28,229 bases of DNA, taken from the NCBI GenBank assembly GCA_035433705.1, contig DAORVK010000035.1:1-28229 (forward strand), written 5' to 3'. The translations under genes were made by a program, and so were the position numbers. The DNA is from CADEFQ01 sp035433705. GTDB taxonomy: Bacteria; Pseudomonadota; Gammaproteobacteria; Steroidobacterales; Steroidobacteraceae. Below, in pieces: positions 6,502 to 16,600 of the stretch; the first letter of the stretch is position 1, and the number at the start of each line of letters is the position of its first letter. The notes beneath the pieces are model-generated. The model was not told where the DNA came from and did not search any database. It saw nothing but the letters and a program-made list of their open reading frames with translations.

Positions 6502-6785
6502 TTCGGCCAGTACACCCAGCCGGCGAACAGGAGCGCGGCGGCGAGCGCGAGATGCGCTGCGGGCCGCCAGGCGCGCGTGCGGATTTCACCGAAGAAGCTC
6601 GCGCCGGCGAGCGTCGTCAGCAAGAACGCCAGCAGGATGGCCTGGAGCAGCGGCCCGCGCTCCTCGGCAAAACGGTCCGAATATTCGGGCAGGAAGAGGA
6701 GCACGATGGCGGTCAGGGTCAGTGAAACGAAGATCGAGAGTGTCGACCCCATCACGATTCCGATGAGCATGGCGAGTGGTCGCAT
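6498..6785 (-). CDS. Small three-helix membrane protein upstream of M28 peptidase
   Basis: A 95-residue protein with three predicted membrane segments: LAMLIGIVMGSTLSIFVSLT and onward at about 4-32, LLQAILLAFLLTTLAGASFFG at about 46-66, and HLALAAALLFAGWVYW at about 77-93. The ATG at 6783-6785 (MRPLAML) is preferred; the open frame extends further upstream but only over basic, non-family sequence, and GGA lies just before this ATG. Its TGA overlaps the peptidase ATG by the ATGA arrangement. Divergent from prc with 98 bp between. No family recognised; the coupling suggests a role with the exported peptidase or simple co-expression. Confidence 0.75.
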   Translation of the reverse strand: MRPLAMLIGIVMGSTLSIFVSLTLTAIVLLFLPEYSDRFAEERGPLLQAILLAFLLTTLAGASFFGEIRTRAWRPAAHLALAAALLFAGWVYWPK

Positions 6786-6883
6786 GTTTTCCAGCCTGGT
6801 GTGCCGCGGTGCAGGCTTGCCGCCTGAAGCAGCGCGTTCTAGCCTAGACTGTCCATTGTAACCGAGCCCTGAACGAGCACCGA

Positions 6884-8986
6884 ATGCCCGCACGCCGCCT
6901 TTCTGCCGGCTTCTTCGCCTCCGCGCTTGCCGCGGTCCTTGTCGTGCTCGCGAGTTCCGCGCAGGCACCCGCGAGCACTTCCGCGCTGCCGCCCGGTGCG
7001 CTTGCGCCGTCCGAGCGCCACCGCCTCGTGGCGCGCCGCGTCGGCATGATTCTCGAGGACACGCACTATCGGCGCACCGACATCGACGATCGCATGTCCG
7101 CGCAGGTCTACAAGCGTTACCTCGATTTCCTCGACGGGCAGCACAGCTATTTCCTCGCGAGCGACCTCACGGAATTCGATCGCTACCGCCTGCGCTTCGA
7201 CGACATGATCCGCACCGGCGAGATCGAGCCGGCCTACGTGATCTTTGCGCGCTTCCAGCAGAGGAATCGCGAGCGCATCCGGTTCGCGCTCGCGCAGCTC
7301 GACAAGGAACCCGACTGGACCGTGAACGAGAGCTTCGAATTCGACCGCACAAAGGCGGACTGGCTCGCAGATGAAGCGTCTCTCGACGAACTGTGGAGAA
7401 AGCGCGTCAAGAACGATGTGCTCAGCCTCATGCTCGCCGGCAAGACATGGGCGGAAGCAAGTGACACGCTGCGCAAGCGCTACGACCGGGTGCTGAAGCG
7501 TGTCGATCAGGTGTCGGCGGAGGACGTGTTCGAGAACCTGATGAACGCGTATGCGCGCAGCTACGACCCGCATTCAAGCTATTTCTCGCCGCGCAATTCC
7601 GAGGAATACCGCATCCAGATGAGTCTCAACTACGAAGGCATCGGTGCTTCGCTGCAACTCATCGACGATTTCGTGACCGTGATGAACGTGATCGAGGGCG
7701 GGCCCGCCGCGGTCGCAGGCACGCTGAAGCCGACCGATCGCATCGTTGGCGTGGCGCAGGGTGCGGACGGCGCGTTCACCGACGTGATCGGCTGGCGCAT
7801 CGACGACGTCGTGCAGCTGATCCGCGGCAAGGGCGGCACCCTCGTGCGCCTGCACGTTCTGCCCGGTGGCGCCGCGCCCGGCGCGCCGGAGAAGACTCTC
7901 GCGTTCACCCGCAACAAGGTCACGCTCGAGGCGCAGGCCGCGCAGAAATCGCTCCACACGCTCGAGCGCAGTGGACGCAGCTACCGGATCGGCGTGATCA
8001 GCGTGCCGGGCTTCTACCAGGATATCGCCGCGCAGAACGCCGGCGACGACGACTATCGCAGTACCACGCGCGACGTGCACCGGCTGATCGACGAGCTCAG
8101 GCAGGAGAAAATCGACGGTCTCGTGCTCGACCTGCGCGGCAATGGCGGCGGCTACCTTCCGGAGGCGACCGCGCTCACGGGCCTCTTCATCGACCGCGGT
8201 CCGGTCGTGCAGTTGCGCGACGCAGGCGGTCGCACCGAGGTGCTCGACGATCCGGACCCGGGCGCGGTCTACACCGGCCCACTCGCGGTGCTGGTCGATC
8301 GCTTCAGTGCGTCGGCATCCGAGATCTTCGCCGGCGCGATCCAGGACTACCGGCGCGGCATCGTTCTCGGCCAGCAGACCTTCGGCAAGGGCACCGTGCA
8401 AAACCTGGTACCGCTCGACGGCTATGCGAAGAAGCCGGTCAACGGTCAGCTCACCGTAACGATCGGCAAGTTCTATCGCGTCACTGGCGAGAGCACGCAA
8501 CTGCGCGGCGTCGCGCCCGACGTACCGCTTGCCTCGCTGATCGACCTGAAAGATGTCGGCGAGAGCGCGCTCGACGAAGCCCTGCCCTGGGATCGCATTC
8601 CCGGCGTACCCTTTCGCGCGGCTCCGGGTGAGGGCGTCATGCCCGCGGTGCTCGCGAACGAGGAAGGCACACGCGCCGCAGCCGATCCCGACTATCGGTG
8701 GCTGGTCGCCGACATCGCAGCCGTGCAGGAAGCGCGCAAGCAGACGGGCGTATCGCTCAATCTCAAGGCGCGCCTCGAGGAGCGCAATGCGATCGACCAC
8801 AACCGCCTCGCGCGCGAGAACAAGCGGCGCGCAGCCCTGGGCCAGGCCGCGCTCAAGTCGGTGGAAGACATCAAGAACGATGATGCACCGGACATCGTGT
8901 TGAATCAGGCCACCGAAGTCATGGCGGACATGGTCGGTGGTTCTGCCGGTGCCCTCACCCCGAAAACCGTGTCGCGCACTCCGTAA
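6884..8986 (+). CDS. prc: Carboxy-terminal (tail-specific) processing protease, S41A
   Basis: A 700-residue homologue of E. coli Prc/Tsp, a periplasmic protease that degrades or trims proteins from their C-termini, including lipoproteins and peptidoglycan hydrolases. It has a signal peptide (about 1-28), then an N-terminal helical domain (VGMILEDTHYRRTDIDD, YLDFLDGQHSYFLASDL). The PDZ domain is at about 245-330 (NYEGIGASLQLIDDFVTV). The S41 catalytic core has Ser477 in DRFSASASEIFAG, Asp488 in AIQDY and Lys502 in TFGKGTVQ, which match Ser452, Asp463 and Lys477 of E. coli. The C-terminal DUF3340-type region contains LKARLEERNAIDHNRLARENKRR. Length is normal for the long Prc type. The ATG at 6884 has only a weak ribosome site. 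Confidence 0.95.
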   Translation: MPARRLSAGFFASALAAVLVVLASSAQAPASTSALPPGALAPSERHRLVARRVGMILEDTHYRRTDIDDRMSAQVYKRYLDFLDGQHSYFLASDLTEFDRYRLRFDDMIRTGEIEPAYVIFARFQQRNRERIRFALAQLDKEPDWTVNESFEFDRTKADWLADEASLDELWRKRVKNDVLSLMLAGKTWAEASDTLRKRYDRVLKRVDQVSAEDVFENLMNAYARSYDPHSSYFSPRNSEEYRIQMSLNYEGIGASLQLIDDFVTVMNVIEGGPAAVAGTLKPTDRIVGVAQGADGAFTDVIGWRIDDVVQLIRGKGGTLVRLHVLPGGAAPGAPEKTLAFTRNKVTLEAQAAQKSLHTLERSGRSYRIGVISVPGFYQDIAAQNAGDDDYRSTTRDVHRLIDELRQEKIDGLVLDLRGNGGGYLPEATALTGLFIDRGPVVQLRDAGGRTEVLDDPDPGAVYTGPLAVLVDRFSASASEIFAGAIQDYRRGIVLGQQTFGKGTVQNLVPLDGYAKKPVNGQLTVTIGKFYRVTGESTQLRGVAPDVPLASLIDLKDVGESALDEALPWDRIPGVPFRAAPGEGVMPAVLANEEGTRAAADPDYRWLVADIAAVQEARKQTGVSLNLKARLEERNAIDHNRLARENKRRAALGQAALKSVEDIKNDDAPDIVLNQATEVMADMVGGSAGALTPKTVSRTP

Positions 8987-9002
8987 GTTCCTGTTTCAGC
9001 AG

Positions 9003-9036
9003 CATATGGTGTTATAGTTGACTATAACACCATATG
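9003..9036. promoter_or_regulatory. Perfect 34-bp palindrome, probable operator of the RND efflux operon
   Basis: CATATGGTGTTATAGT (9003-9018) and ACTATAACACCATATG (9021-9036) are exact complements separated by TG. The palindrome begins 16 bp after the prc stop and contains the -35 box of the promoter at 9018-9046. A dimeric repressor (TetR- or MarR-type would be usual for an RND pump) bound here should block polymerase. No candidate regulator gene lies next to it in the window. It is AT-rich compared with its surroundings and has no T-run, so a terminator role is less likely. Confidence 0.75.
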
Positions 9037-9046
9037 GCAGTAGGAT
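9018..9046 (+). promoter_or_regulatory. Sigma-70 promoter of the RND efflux operon
   Basis: TTGACT (9018-9023), a 17-base spacer and TAGGAT (9041-9046) give a near-consensus sigma-70 promoter. Transcription would start around 9053, leaving a leader of about 30 bases before the adaptor ATG at 9082. The -35 box lies in the centre of the palindrome 9003-9036. Confidence 0.7.
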
Positions 9047-9081
9047 CGCCTCGCCTGACAGCCCAGGGAGGTCGATCCGCC

Positions 9082-10194
9082 ATGCGTACTTCAGCCGTTT
9101 TTCCCGTAGCTGCGTTCGCCGGCCTGCTTGCGGCCTGCAGCGGCGCCACACCTGACGCGGCGCGCAAGGACTCGGCGCCCGCGATACCGGTCGAGGTCGC
9201 GACGGCCACACGCGGCGAGATGCTTGCCCGCTACACGGGTACGGCGACCCTGGAAGCCGAGGCCGATGCCGACGTGATCGCGCGCGTCGGAGGCGAGGTC
9301 GGGCGCGTGCTCGTCGAGGAAGGTGACCAGGTCCACGAAGGCCAGCTACTCGCGGTCCTCGACGGGCGCCAGCTGCGCCTCGAGGCGGCGCAGGCACGTG
9401 CGCTGTTCGCCAAGACCGAGCGCGATTACCGCCGTCTGCTCGAACTGCACGAGAAGGGCCTCGTGTCGGCAGGTGCGTTCGAGGACCGCAAATACGACCT
9501 GGAGAACCTGCGGGCGGCCTTCCAGCTCGCCGAGCTGCAGCTATCCTGGACGGAAATCAGGGCACCCTTCGCCGGCCTCGTCGCTGCGCGCTACGTCAAG
9601 GTCGGCCAGAACGTGCCACAGGGCATGAAGACCTTCCGGATCACCGACCCGACGCCGCTCAAGGCGAGTGTCTTCGTGCCCGAGCGCGAACTCGCGCGTC
9701 TCGCACCGGGCCAGAATGCCGTGGCGCAGATCGATGCGCTTGCCGGTCGCGCGTTTACCGCCCGTGTGACGCTCGTGTCCCCCGCCATCGATCCCGCCAC
9801 GGCGACGTTCAAGGTCACGCTCGAGATCGACGACAGCGAGGGCGTGCTGAAACCAGGCATGTTCGCGCGCGTCGGCATCGTGTTCGAGCGCAAGCCGGCG
9901 GCACTCCAGGTGCCGCGCGTTGCGCTGATCGAAGCCGACGGCGCGACGAGCGTGTTCGTTGTCGAAGGCGGCAAGGCCGTGCAGCGCGCGGTGACGACCG
10001 GATTGGCGGACGGCGGCAATATCGAGGTGACCCGGGGCATCGAGGACGGCGCATCAGTCGTGACCGTCGGCCAGAACGGCCTGAAGAGCGGCAATGCTGT
10101 ACGCGTCGTGTCGCTCGAGACGAAACCCGCCGCTGCGCTGCGCGCCGCGTTCGCCGACAAGGTCGCGGCGGACACACGCACGACCCACCGCTGA
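9082..10194 (+). CDS. RND efflux periplasmic adaptor subunit (MFP/HlyD family lipoprotein)
   Basis: A 370-residue membrane-fusion protein linking an inner-membrane RND pump to an outer-membrane channel. It has a lipoprotein signal, VFPVAAFAGLLAAC, with the lipobox Cys at residue 19. The lipoyl halves flank a short alpha-hairpin: DADVIARVGGEVGRVLVEEG first, WTEIRAPFAGLVAARYVKVG second, with a coiled-coil hairpin of about 55 residues between. Beta-barrel and membrane-proximal domains follow (LVSPAIDPATATFKVTLEI, LKPGMFARVGIVF). The start at 9082 is chosen over an in-frame ATG at 9034 because it has AGGGAGGT (9065-9072) at nine bases and a proper lipobox, and the earlier ATG lies upstream of the predicted transcription start. 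The permease gene follows 18 bp after the stop. Confidence 0.93.
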   Translation: MRTSAVFPVAAFAGLLAACSGATPDAARKDSAPAIPVEVATATRGEMLARYTGTATLEAEADADVIARVGGEVGRVLVEEGDQVHEGQLLAVLDGRQLRLEAAQARALFAKTERDYRRLLELHEKGLVSAGAFEDRKYDLENLRAAFQLAELQLSWTEIRAPFAGLVAARYVKVGQNVPQGMKTFRITDPTPLKASVFVPERELARLAPGQNAVAQIDALAGRAFTARVTLVSPAIDPATATFKVTLEIDDSEGVLKPGMFARVGIVFERKPAALQVPRVALIEADGATSVFVVEGGKAVQRAVTTGLADGGNIEVTRGIEDGASVVTVGQNGLKSGNAVRVVSLETKPAAALRAAFADKVAADTRTTHR

Positions 10195-10212
10195 TCGCCG
10201 GCGGGGGTCGTC

Positions 10213-13200
10213 ATGCGCATCGTCGATCTCGCCCTGCGCCGCCGCGTCACCATTGCGATGGCGACCGTCGCTGTCACGCTCTTCGGCATCGTGTCGCTGT
10301 CGCGCCTCAAGGTGAATCTGCTGCCGGATCTGTCGTATCCGACACTGACGATTCGCACGGAACTGCCGGGCGCCGCGCCTCTCGAGGTGGAGAATCTGAT
10401 TGCAAGGCCGATCGAGGAAGCGGCCGGCACGATCAGGAACGTGCGCAGCGTGCGCTCGGTGTCGCGCTCAGGACAGGCGGACGTGGTACTCGAGTTTGCG
10501 TGGGGCACCGACATGGACTTCGCGGGCATCGAAGTCCGCGAGCGGCTGGACCTGCTGCAGCTGCCTGTAGACGCGCGCCGTCCGCTGCTGCTGCGCTTCG
10601 ACCCTTCGACCGAGCCGGTGCTGCGGCTCGCGTTGGTCGATCTTGCGGCCCCGGGAACCACGAACGAAGCGCGCCTGAAATCCCTGCGGCGCTTCGCCGA
10701 CGACCGGCTGAAACCGGCGCTCGAGGCGACCGAAGGCTCCGCCGCTGTCAAGGTGAGCGGAGGCTATGAGGACGAAGTTCATGTTTACGTCGACCAGGAC
10801 CGGCTCACGCAACTGAAGCTCGACGTCGCAACGATCGCAGCCCGCATTGGCGCCGAGAACGTCAACCTCTCCGGCGGCCGCCTCGAGCAGGGCACGCAGC
10901 GCTTCCTCGTGCGCACGCTCAACGAGTTCCGCTCGCTCGAGGAAATGGCGAACACGGTCGTCGCAACCCTCAACGGCCACCCGGTCACCCTGCGCGACGT
11001 TGCCCGAGTCGAGCCCGGCTACAGGGACCGCACCGCCATCACGCGTCTCGACGGGCGCGAATGCGTCGAGCTCGCGGTTTACAAGGAAGGCGACGCGAAC
11101 ACCGTGCAGCTCGCGCAGGCGGTGCGCGCCCGCCTCGCAGATCTCGGCAAGTCGCTGCCGCCGCAGACGCAGCTGCGAACGGTGTACGACCAATCGACGT
11201 TCATCGCGAACTCGGTCAGCGAAGTGAGCGATGCCGCGATCTGGGGCGGGCTCCTCTCGGTGATCGTGCTGTATCTCTTCCTGCGCGATGCGCGCGCGAC
11301 ACTGGTCGCCGGCATCGTGATCCCGGTCACCGTGATCGGCATTTTCGTGCTGATGTACGGCTTCAACCTCACGCTCAACGTCATGTCGCTCGGCGGCATC
11401 GCCCTCTCGGTCGGCATGCTGATCGACAATTCGGTCGTGATCCTCGAGGCGATCTCCCGCAAGCGGGACGCGGGCCTGCCTGCCGTGCAGGCCGCGCGTG
11501 AGGGCACCGCCGAGGTCGCAATGGCAGTCACCGCCTCGACGCTCACCACGGTCGCCGTTTTCTTTCCGATGGTCTTTGTCAGCGGCATCGCCGGGCAGCT
11601 GTTCCGCGACCAGGCGCTGACCGTGACCTTCGCACAGGTCCTCTCGCTGCTCGTGAGCCTGACGCTCGTGCCGATGATGGCCGCGTGGCGCGCGGACACG
11701 ACCGGCCGCTATCGACCCCGGGATGCCTTGCGACCCGAGCTCGCGGCTCGCACCATGATCCTCGCGGATGGCGCGCGCGCCGCCCTCGGCGCGCTGCGCC
11801 CCGGCGACTTCGGGCGCGCACCTGCCTCGCACGGCGTGCGACGTGTATTTGCGTGGATGCTCTGGCCCTGGCGACTGCTGCTCGTCACCGTGATCCGCCT
11901 CGCGCGCGCGCTCGCAGGTGTTCTCGGCGCACTCTGCGGCCTCGTGCTCGCCCCCGCGGTGCACGCCACGCAGCGCGGCTTCGCGTGGCTCGACCGCCTG
12001 TACCCGGCGGCTCTCGAATGGGCATTGCGCAGGCGCGCGCTCGTGCTCGGCGTGGCCGTCTCGCTGCTCGCGCTCACGAGCTTCGTGCTTGCGCGCCTGC
12101 CGACCGAACTCATCCCGCAGCTCGCACAGGGTGAGTTCAACGTGAAGTTGCGCCTGCCGGCCGGTGCGCCGCTCGACAGCACCGATCGCATGCTGCGCAG
12201 CGCGCAGGCAGCTGCGCTCGAACTGCCCGGTCTCGACCAGGCCTACGCCGTCTCGGGCACGGGCAACCGTCTCGATGCCAATCCGGTCGATTCCGGCGAG
12301 AACATCGGCGAGATGGCCATTCGCCTCAAGCAACCCGCGGGGCCGCGCGAGGAGGCTGCCGCCATGGCACGGCTGCGCAGCGCACTCGAAGCCCTGCCCG
12401 GCGTGCAGTACGAGTTCTCGCGCCCCGCACTCTTCACGCTCTCGACACCGCTCGAAGTGGTGCTCTCGGGCTACGAGCTCGATCGCCTGCAGGCCGCTGC
12501 AGCAGCCGTGCGCTCACGCATGCAAGCAAGCGGCGCGTTCACCGACCTGCGCTCGTCGATCGAAGGCGGACATCCGGAGATCCGGATCCTCTTCGATCAG
12601 GACCGCGCGTCGAAGCTCGGCCTGCAAGTGCGGGCACTCGCCGACGGTGTGGTGGCGAGCCTGCGCGGCGACATCGCGACACGCTACCAGCTGCGCGACA
12701 GGAAAATCGACGTGCTCGTGCGCAGCGTCGACACGCGCAGCGCATCCATCGAAGAAGTGCGCGGCCTCATCGTCAACCCGGACGCCGACCGCCCCGTACC
12801 GTTGGCTGCGGTCGCCGACGTGCGCCTCGCAATCGGACCTGCAGAGATCCGGCGTGCCGCGCAGGAGCGTGTCGCGGTGCTGTCGGCGACGCCGTCGGGC
12901 GGCAACCTCGGCGCCGCCACGGCAGTCGCACGCGAGATCCTCGCGAGCACCCACCTGCCGGTCGGCATCGCGAGCAGCGTCACCGGCCAGAGCGAAGAGA
13001 TGCAGCAGAGCTTCCGCTCACTGCTGCTGGCTTTCGCGCTCGCGGTGTTCCTCGTGTATCTCGTGATGGCGTCGCAGTTCGAGTCGCTGCGCCATCCCTT
13101 CATCATCCTCTTCACGATTCCGATGGGGCTCATCGGCGCGGTCTGGGGCCTCGCACTCACCGGCACGACCGTCAACGCCGTGGCCTTCATCGGCCTCATC

Positions 13201-13504
13201 CTGCTCGCGGGCATCGTCGTCAACAACGCGATCGTGCTGCTCGACGCGGTGAACCAGGCGCGCGAGCGCGGGCTCGAGCGCCACGAAGCGCTCGTGCTCG
13301 CGGGCCGCACGCGACTGCGACCCATCCTGATCACGAGCGTGAGCACGATCCTCGGGCTCGTGCCGATGGCGATCGGGCTCGGCGAGGGCGCGGAAGTGCG
13401 CCGGCCGATGGCGATCACCGTGATCGGCGGGATGCTCGTCGCGACCGTACTCACGCTGATCGTCATCCCGGTGCTCTACACGCTGCTCGACCGGCGCGAG
13501 CGGC
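10213..13504 (+). CDS. RND efflux permease, first copy (3' end lost in assembly gap)
   Basis: About 1,097 residues of a HAE1-type RND transporter, a proton-driven inner-membrane pump. TM1 is at about 12-30 (VTIAMATVAVTLFGIVSLS), followed by the porter domain with VNLLPDLSYPTLTIRTELPGA. TM4 has Asp405-Asn406 (GMLIDNSVVILE) where AcrB has the Asp407-Asp408 pair, so the first relay Asp is kept and the second is Asn, a variant known in this clade. The second half begins near residue 610 (TM7). TM12 ends in VIPVLYTLLDRRER just before the N-run, so only a short C-terminal tail is missing. The linker between TM6 and TM7 (about 495-605) is longer than in the second permease and contains a hydrophobic stretch. 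ATG at 10213 follows a GGGGGT ribosome site. Confidence 0.92.
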
Positions 13505-13604
13505 NNNNNNNNNNNNNNNNNNNNNNNNNNNNNNNNNNNNNNNNNNNNNNNNNNNNNNNNNNNNNNNNNNNNNNNNNNNNNNNNNNNNNNNNNNNNNNNN
13601 NNNN
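13505..13604. other. Assembly gap, 100 N
   Basis: Exactly 100 undetermined bases, a conventional placeholder for a scaffold gap of unknown size. It removes the 3' end of the first permease gene and the 5' end of the second. Permease 2 seems to lack about 15-20 N-terminal residues and permease 1 only its tail, so the real missing length may be of the same order as the placeholder. Confidence 0.98.
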
Positions 13605-16600
13605 GTGATGATCTTCGCTGCTGTCGCCACGATCGGTGCGCTGGCGGCGAAGCTGCTGCCGCTCGAACAGTTCCCGGACATCACCTTTCCGTTCATGGGT
13701 GTCACGATCCCCTACCCCGGCTCCACTCCGGAGGAAATCGAGGAGGAGATCACCCGCCCCGTCGAGGACGCGCTCGCCACACTGCCCGGCATCCGCGAGA
13801 TCCGCTCGCGCTCTGAAGGCGACCAGTCGACCTTCGAGATCGAGTTCGACTGGGGCACCGATGTCGATGCCGCCGGATTCGAGGTGCGCACCAAGCTCGA
13901 TGCGATCCGTCACGACCTGCCGGCCGCCGCCAACCGCATCCTCATGTTCACGGCCTCGAGTGCCGACCAGGCCGTCCTCACGATCCGTCTCTCGGCCGAC
14001 AGCGACCTGTCCTCGCAGTACGAGATGCTGGAGCGTGCGCTCAAAAAGCCCATCGAGCGGGTCGACGGCGTCGCGCGCGTGGAACTCGCGGGCGTCGAAC
14101 CGCGCGAGGTGCGCGTGCTGGTGGACGCCGGCCGCATCGCCGCCCACCACATCGACGTGCGCGAACTCGCGGGCAAGCTGCAGCGCGCCAACTTCTCCGT
14201 GAGCGCAGGTCAGCTGACCGACCGGGGCCAGCGCTTCCTGGTGCGGCCGATCGGCGAACTGCGCTCGCTCGAGGAAATACGCAACCTCATCGTCGGCCCC
14301 GACCTGCGCCTGCGGGACATCGCAGAGGTGGCGCTCGTGAGCCCCGAACTCACGACGCGGCGACACCTGAACGGGCGCCCGGCGGTCGGGCTCGACATCT
14401 TCAAGTCGACGCAGGCGAACGTGATCCAGGTCGCCGATGCCGTGCTGCAGGTGGTCGAGCGGGCGCGCGCACTGCCGCAGATGCAGGGCGTCACGATCTA
14501 CGTGATCGACAACCAGGCCACCTCCATCCGCCGCTCGCTCGCCGATGTCGGCGAGGCCGGCATGGTCGGGGCGGTGCTCGCGCTGATCGTGCTCTTTCTT
14601 TTCCTGCGGCACTGGCCCACGACCCTCATCGTGAGCCTCGCCGTGCCGCTCTCGCTGCTCGTCACGCTCGCCGCGATGTACTTTCTCGACCTCACGATCA
14701 ATGTCATGTCGATGATGGGCATGATGCTCGCCATCGGCATGCTGGTGGACAATGCCGTCGTCGTCACGGAAAGCGTGTTCCGGCACCGTCAGCTCGATCC
14801 CGTCAACCCCCGGGCGGCGACCCTCGCCGGCGTGCGCGAGGTCGGCGTGGCGACACTCGCCGGTACCGCGACCTGCGTGGTCGTCTTCCTGCCGATCCTC
14901 TTCGGCGAGCGCAACCAGCTCACGATCTTCCTCGCGCACGTCGCCGTCCCCATCGTCGTGGCGATGTGCGCCTCGCTCGTGATCGCGCAGACGATCGTGC
15001 CGATGCTCACGGCGCGCTTTCCCGCCCCACCGCCCATCGCGCACGGCAGTTGGTTCGCGCGGCTGCAGGACCATTACGTCGCGCTGCTGCGCGTCCTGCT
15101 GACGCGTTCGCGGCGCGCAGCCACGGCGCTCGGCGCGCTGCTCCTCGCGACCATCGGCCTGATCGTTGCCTCGAGCGCGATGCCCGACAAGCTGCTGCGC
15201 TTTGACATGTTCCCACAGGACGCCGGTCGCGAGCTCTTTCTCGACTACAAGCTTGAAGGCAACCACCCGATCGACCGCGTGGAGGCTGCAGTCAATACTG
15301 TCGAGGCCTACCTTGCGGCGCATCGCGCAGAGTTCGACATCGAGAGCGTGTACTCGCGCTACGACTCTGTGAGCGCGAACTCGGTGCTGATCCTGACGCC
15401 GAAGGAGACCATGCGGATTCCGGCCTCCGAAACGATTCGCCGGGTGAGCGCACGGATGCCCGAGATCCTGATCGGCAAGCCGACATTCAGCCTCGAGGGC
15501 CAGGGTCAGTCAGGCGGCTTCTCGCTGCGCCTCACGGGTGAGTCGACTGAACGCCTCGCAGACCTCGCGACCGAGGTGGCCCAGGCCCTGCGCGGCATCG
15601 AGGGACTCGACTCGGTCCGCTCGGAAGCGCGTGACGGGGACGACGAAGTGCGCATCAGCGTCGATCGCAATCGCGCCGCCGCACTCGGTCTGACCCCGCA
15701 AGTCGCGGCATTGACGATCGCTGCGGCGTTGCGCGGCGACCGCTTGCGCGAATTCCGTTCGGCCGACCGCGAGCTGACGCTGCGGCTCGCATTCCGCGCA
15801 TCAGACCGGCAGAACGTCGCTGATCTCGCGCGGCTACCGCTCTATCTGCCGTCCGGCGAGCGGGTCGACCTCGGCAGCATTGCGAACTTCTCGATCGAGC
15901 GCGGGCCGCGCGTCATCCAGCGCGTGAACCGCCTGACTTCCGTCACGCTTGGCGGCGTGATTGCCGAAGGCGCCACGCTGCCTGTCGTGAAGGAGCGGGT
16001 GGAGCAGCTGATGGCCGCCTACCAGCTTCCGCCCGGCTACTCGTGGGAGTTCGGCCGGGGCGTGCAGCAGAACGATGACGGCACGCAGACGATGATCTTC
16101 AACCTGCTGTTCGCCATCGCCATGATCTATCTCGTGATGGCGGCCGTGTTCGAGTCAACGATCCTGCCGATCTCGATCGTCACCTCGATCCTGATGGCGG
16201 CGATCGGTGTCATCTGGACGCTGTTCGTCACGCGCACGACCTTCACCTTCATGGCCCTGATCGGCATCCAGATCCTGATGGGTGTTGTCGTCAACATCGG
16301 CATCGTGCTGGTCGCGCACATCAACGATCTGCGCTCGACTGGCGCCGCACGGCTCGACGCAATCCTGCAGGCGAGCCGCGACCGGCTGCGCCCGATCCTG
16401 ATGACCACGCTCACCGCCTCGCTCGCCCTCGCCCCGCTCGCGCTCGGCGATGCGCAGCTCGCCGTGGGACTCGCGGGCCCTTCCTACGCGCCCATGGCGC
16501 GCGCGATCATGGGCGGGCTCGTGTTCGGCGCGGCGACATCGCTGCTTGCCGTGCCCGTGTTCTACCAGTGGCTCGACGACGCGATCGCGGCCATGGGGCG

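Noticed and set aside
7574..8800. 408-codon minus-strand open frame opposite prc
   Set aside because: Antisense to the catalytic core of prc, with no recognisable motifs.
9034..9081. Earlier in-frame ATG for the RND adaptor
   Set aside because: It lies inside the palindrome and upstream of the predicted transcription start, and it would bury the lipoprotein signal behind 16 residues.
10468..12333. 621-codon minus-strand open frame opposite the first RND permease
   Set aside because: High-GC third-position effect: the product is Arg/His/Glu/Asp-rich without family motifs, whereas the plus strand encodes a full RND pump.
13476..15323. 615-codon minus-strand open frame opposite the second RND permease
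   Set aside because: Runs through the N gap and is a composition-driven shadow of the permease gene.
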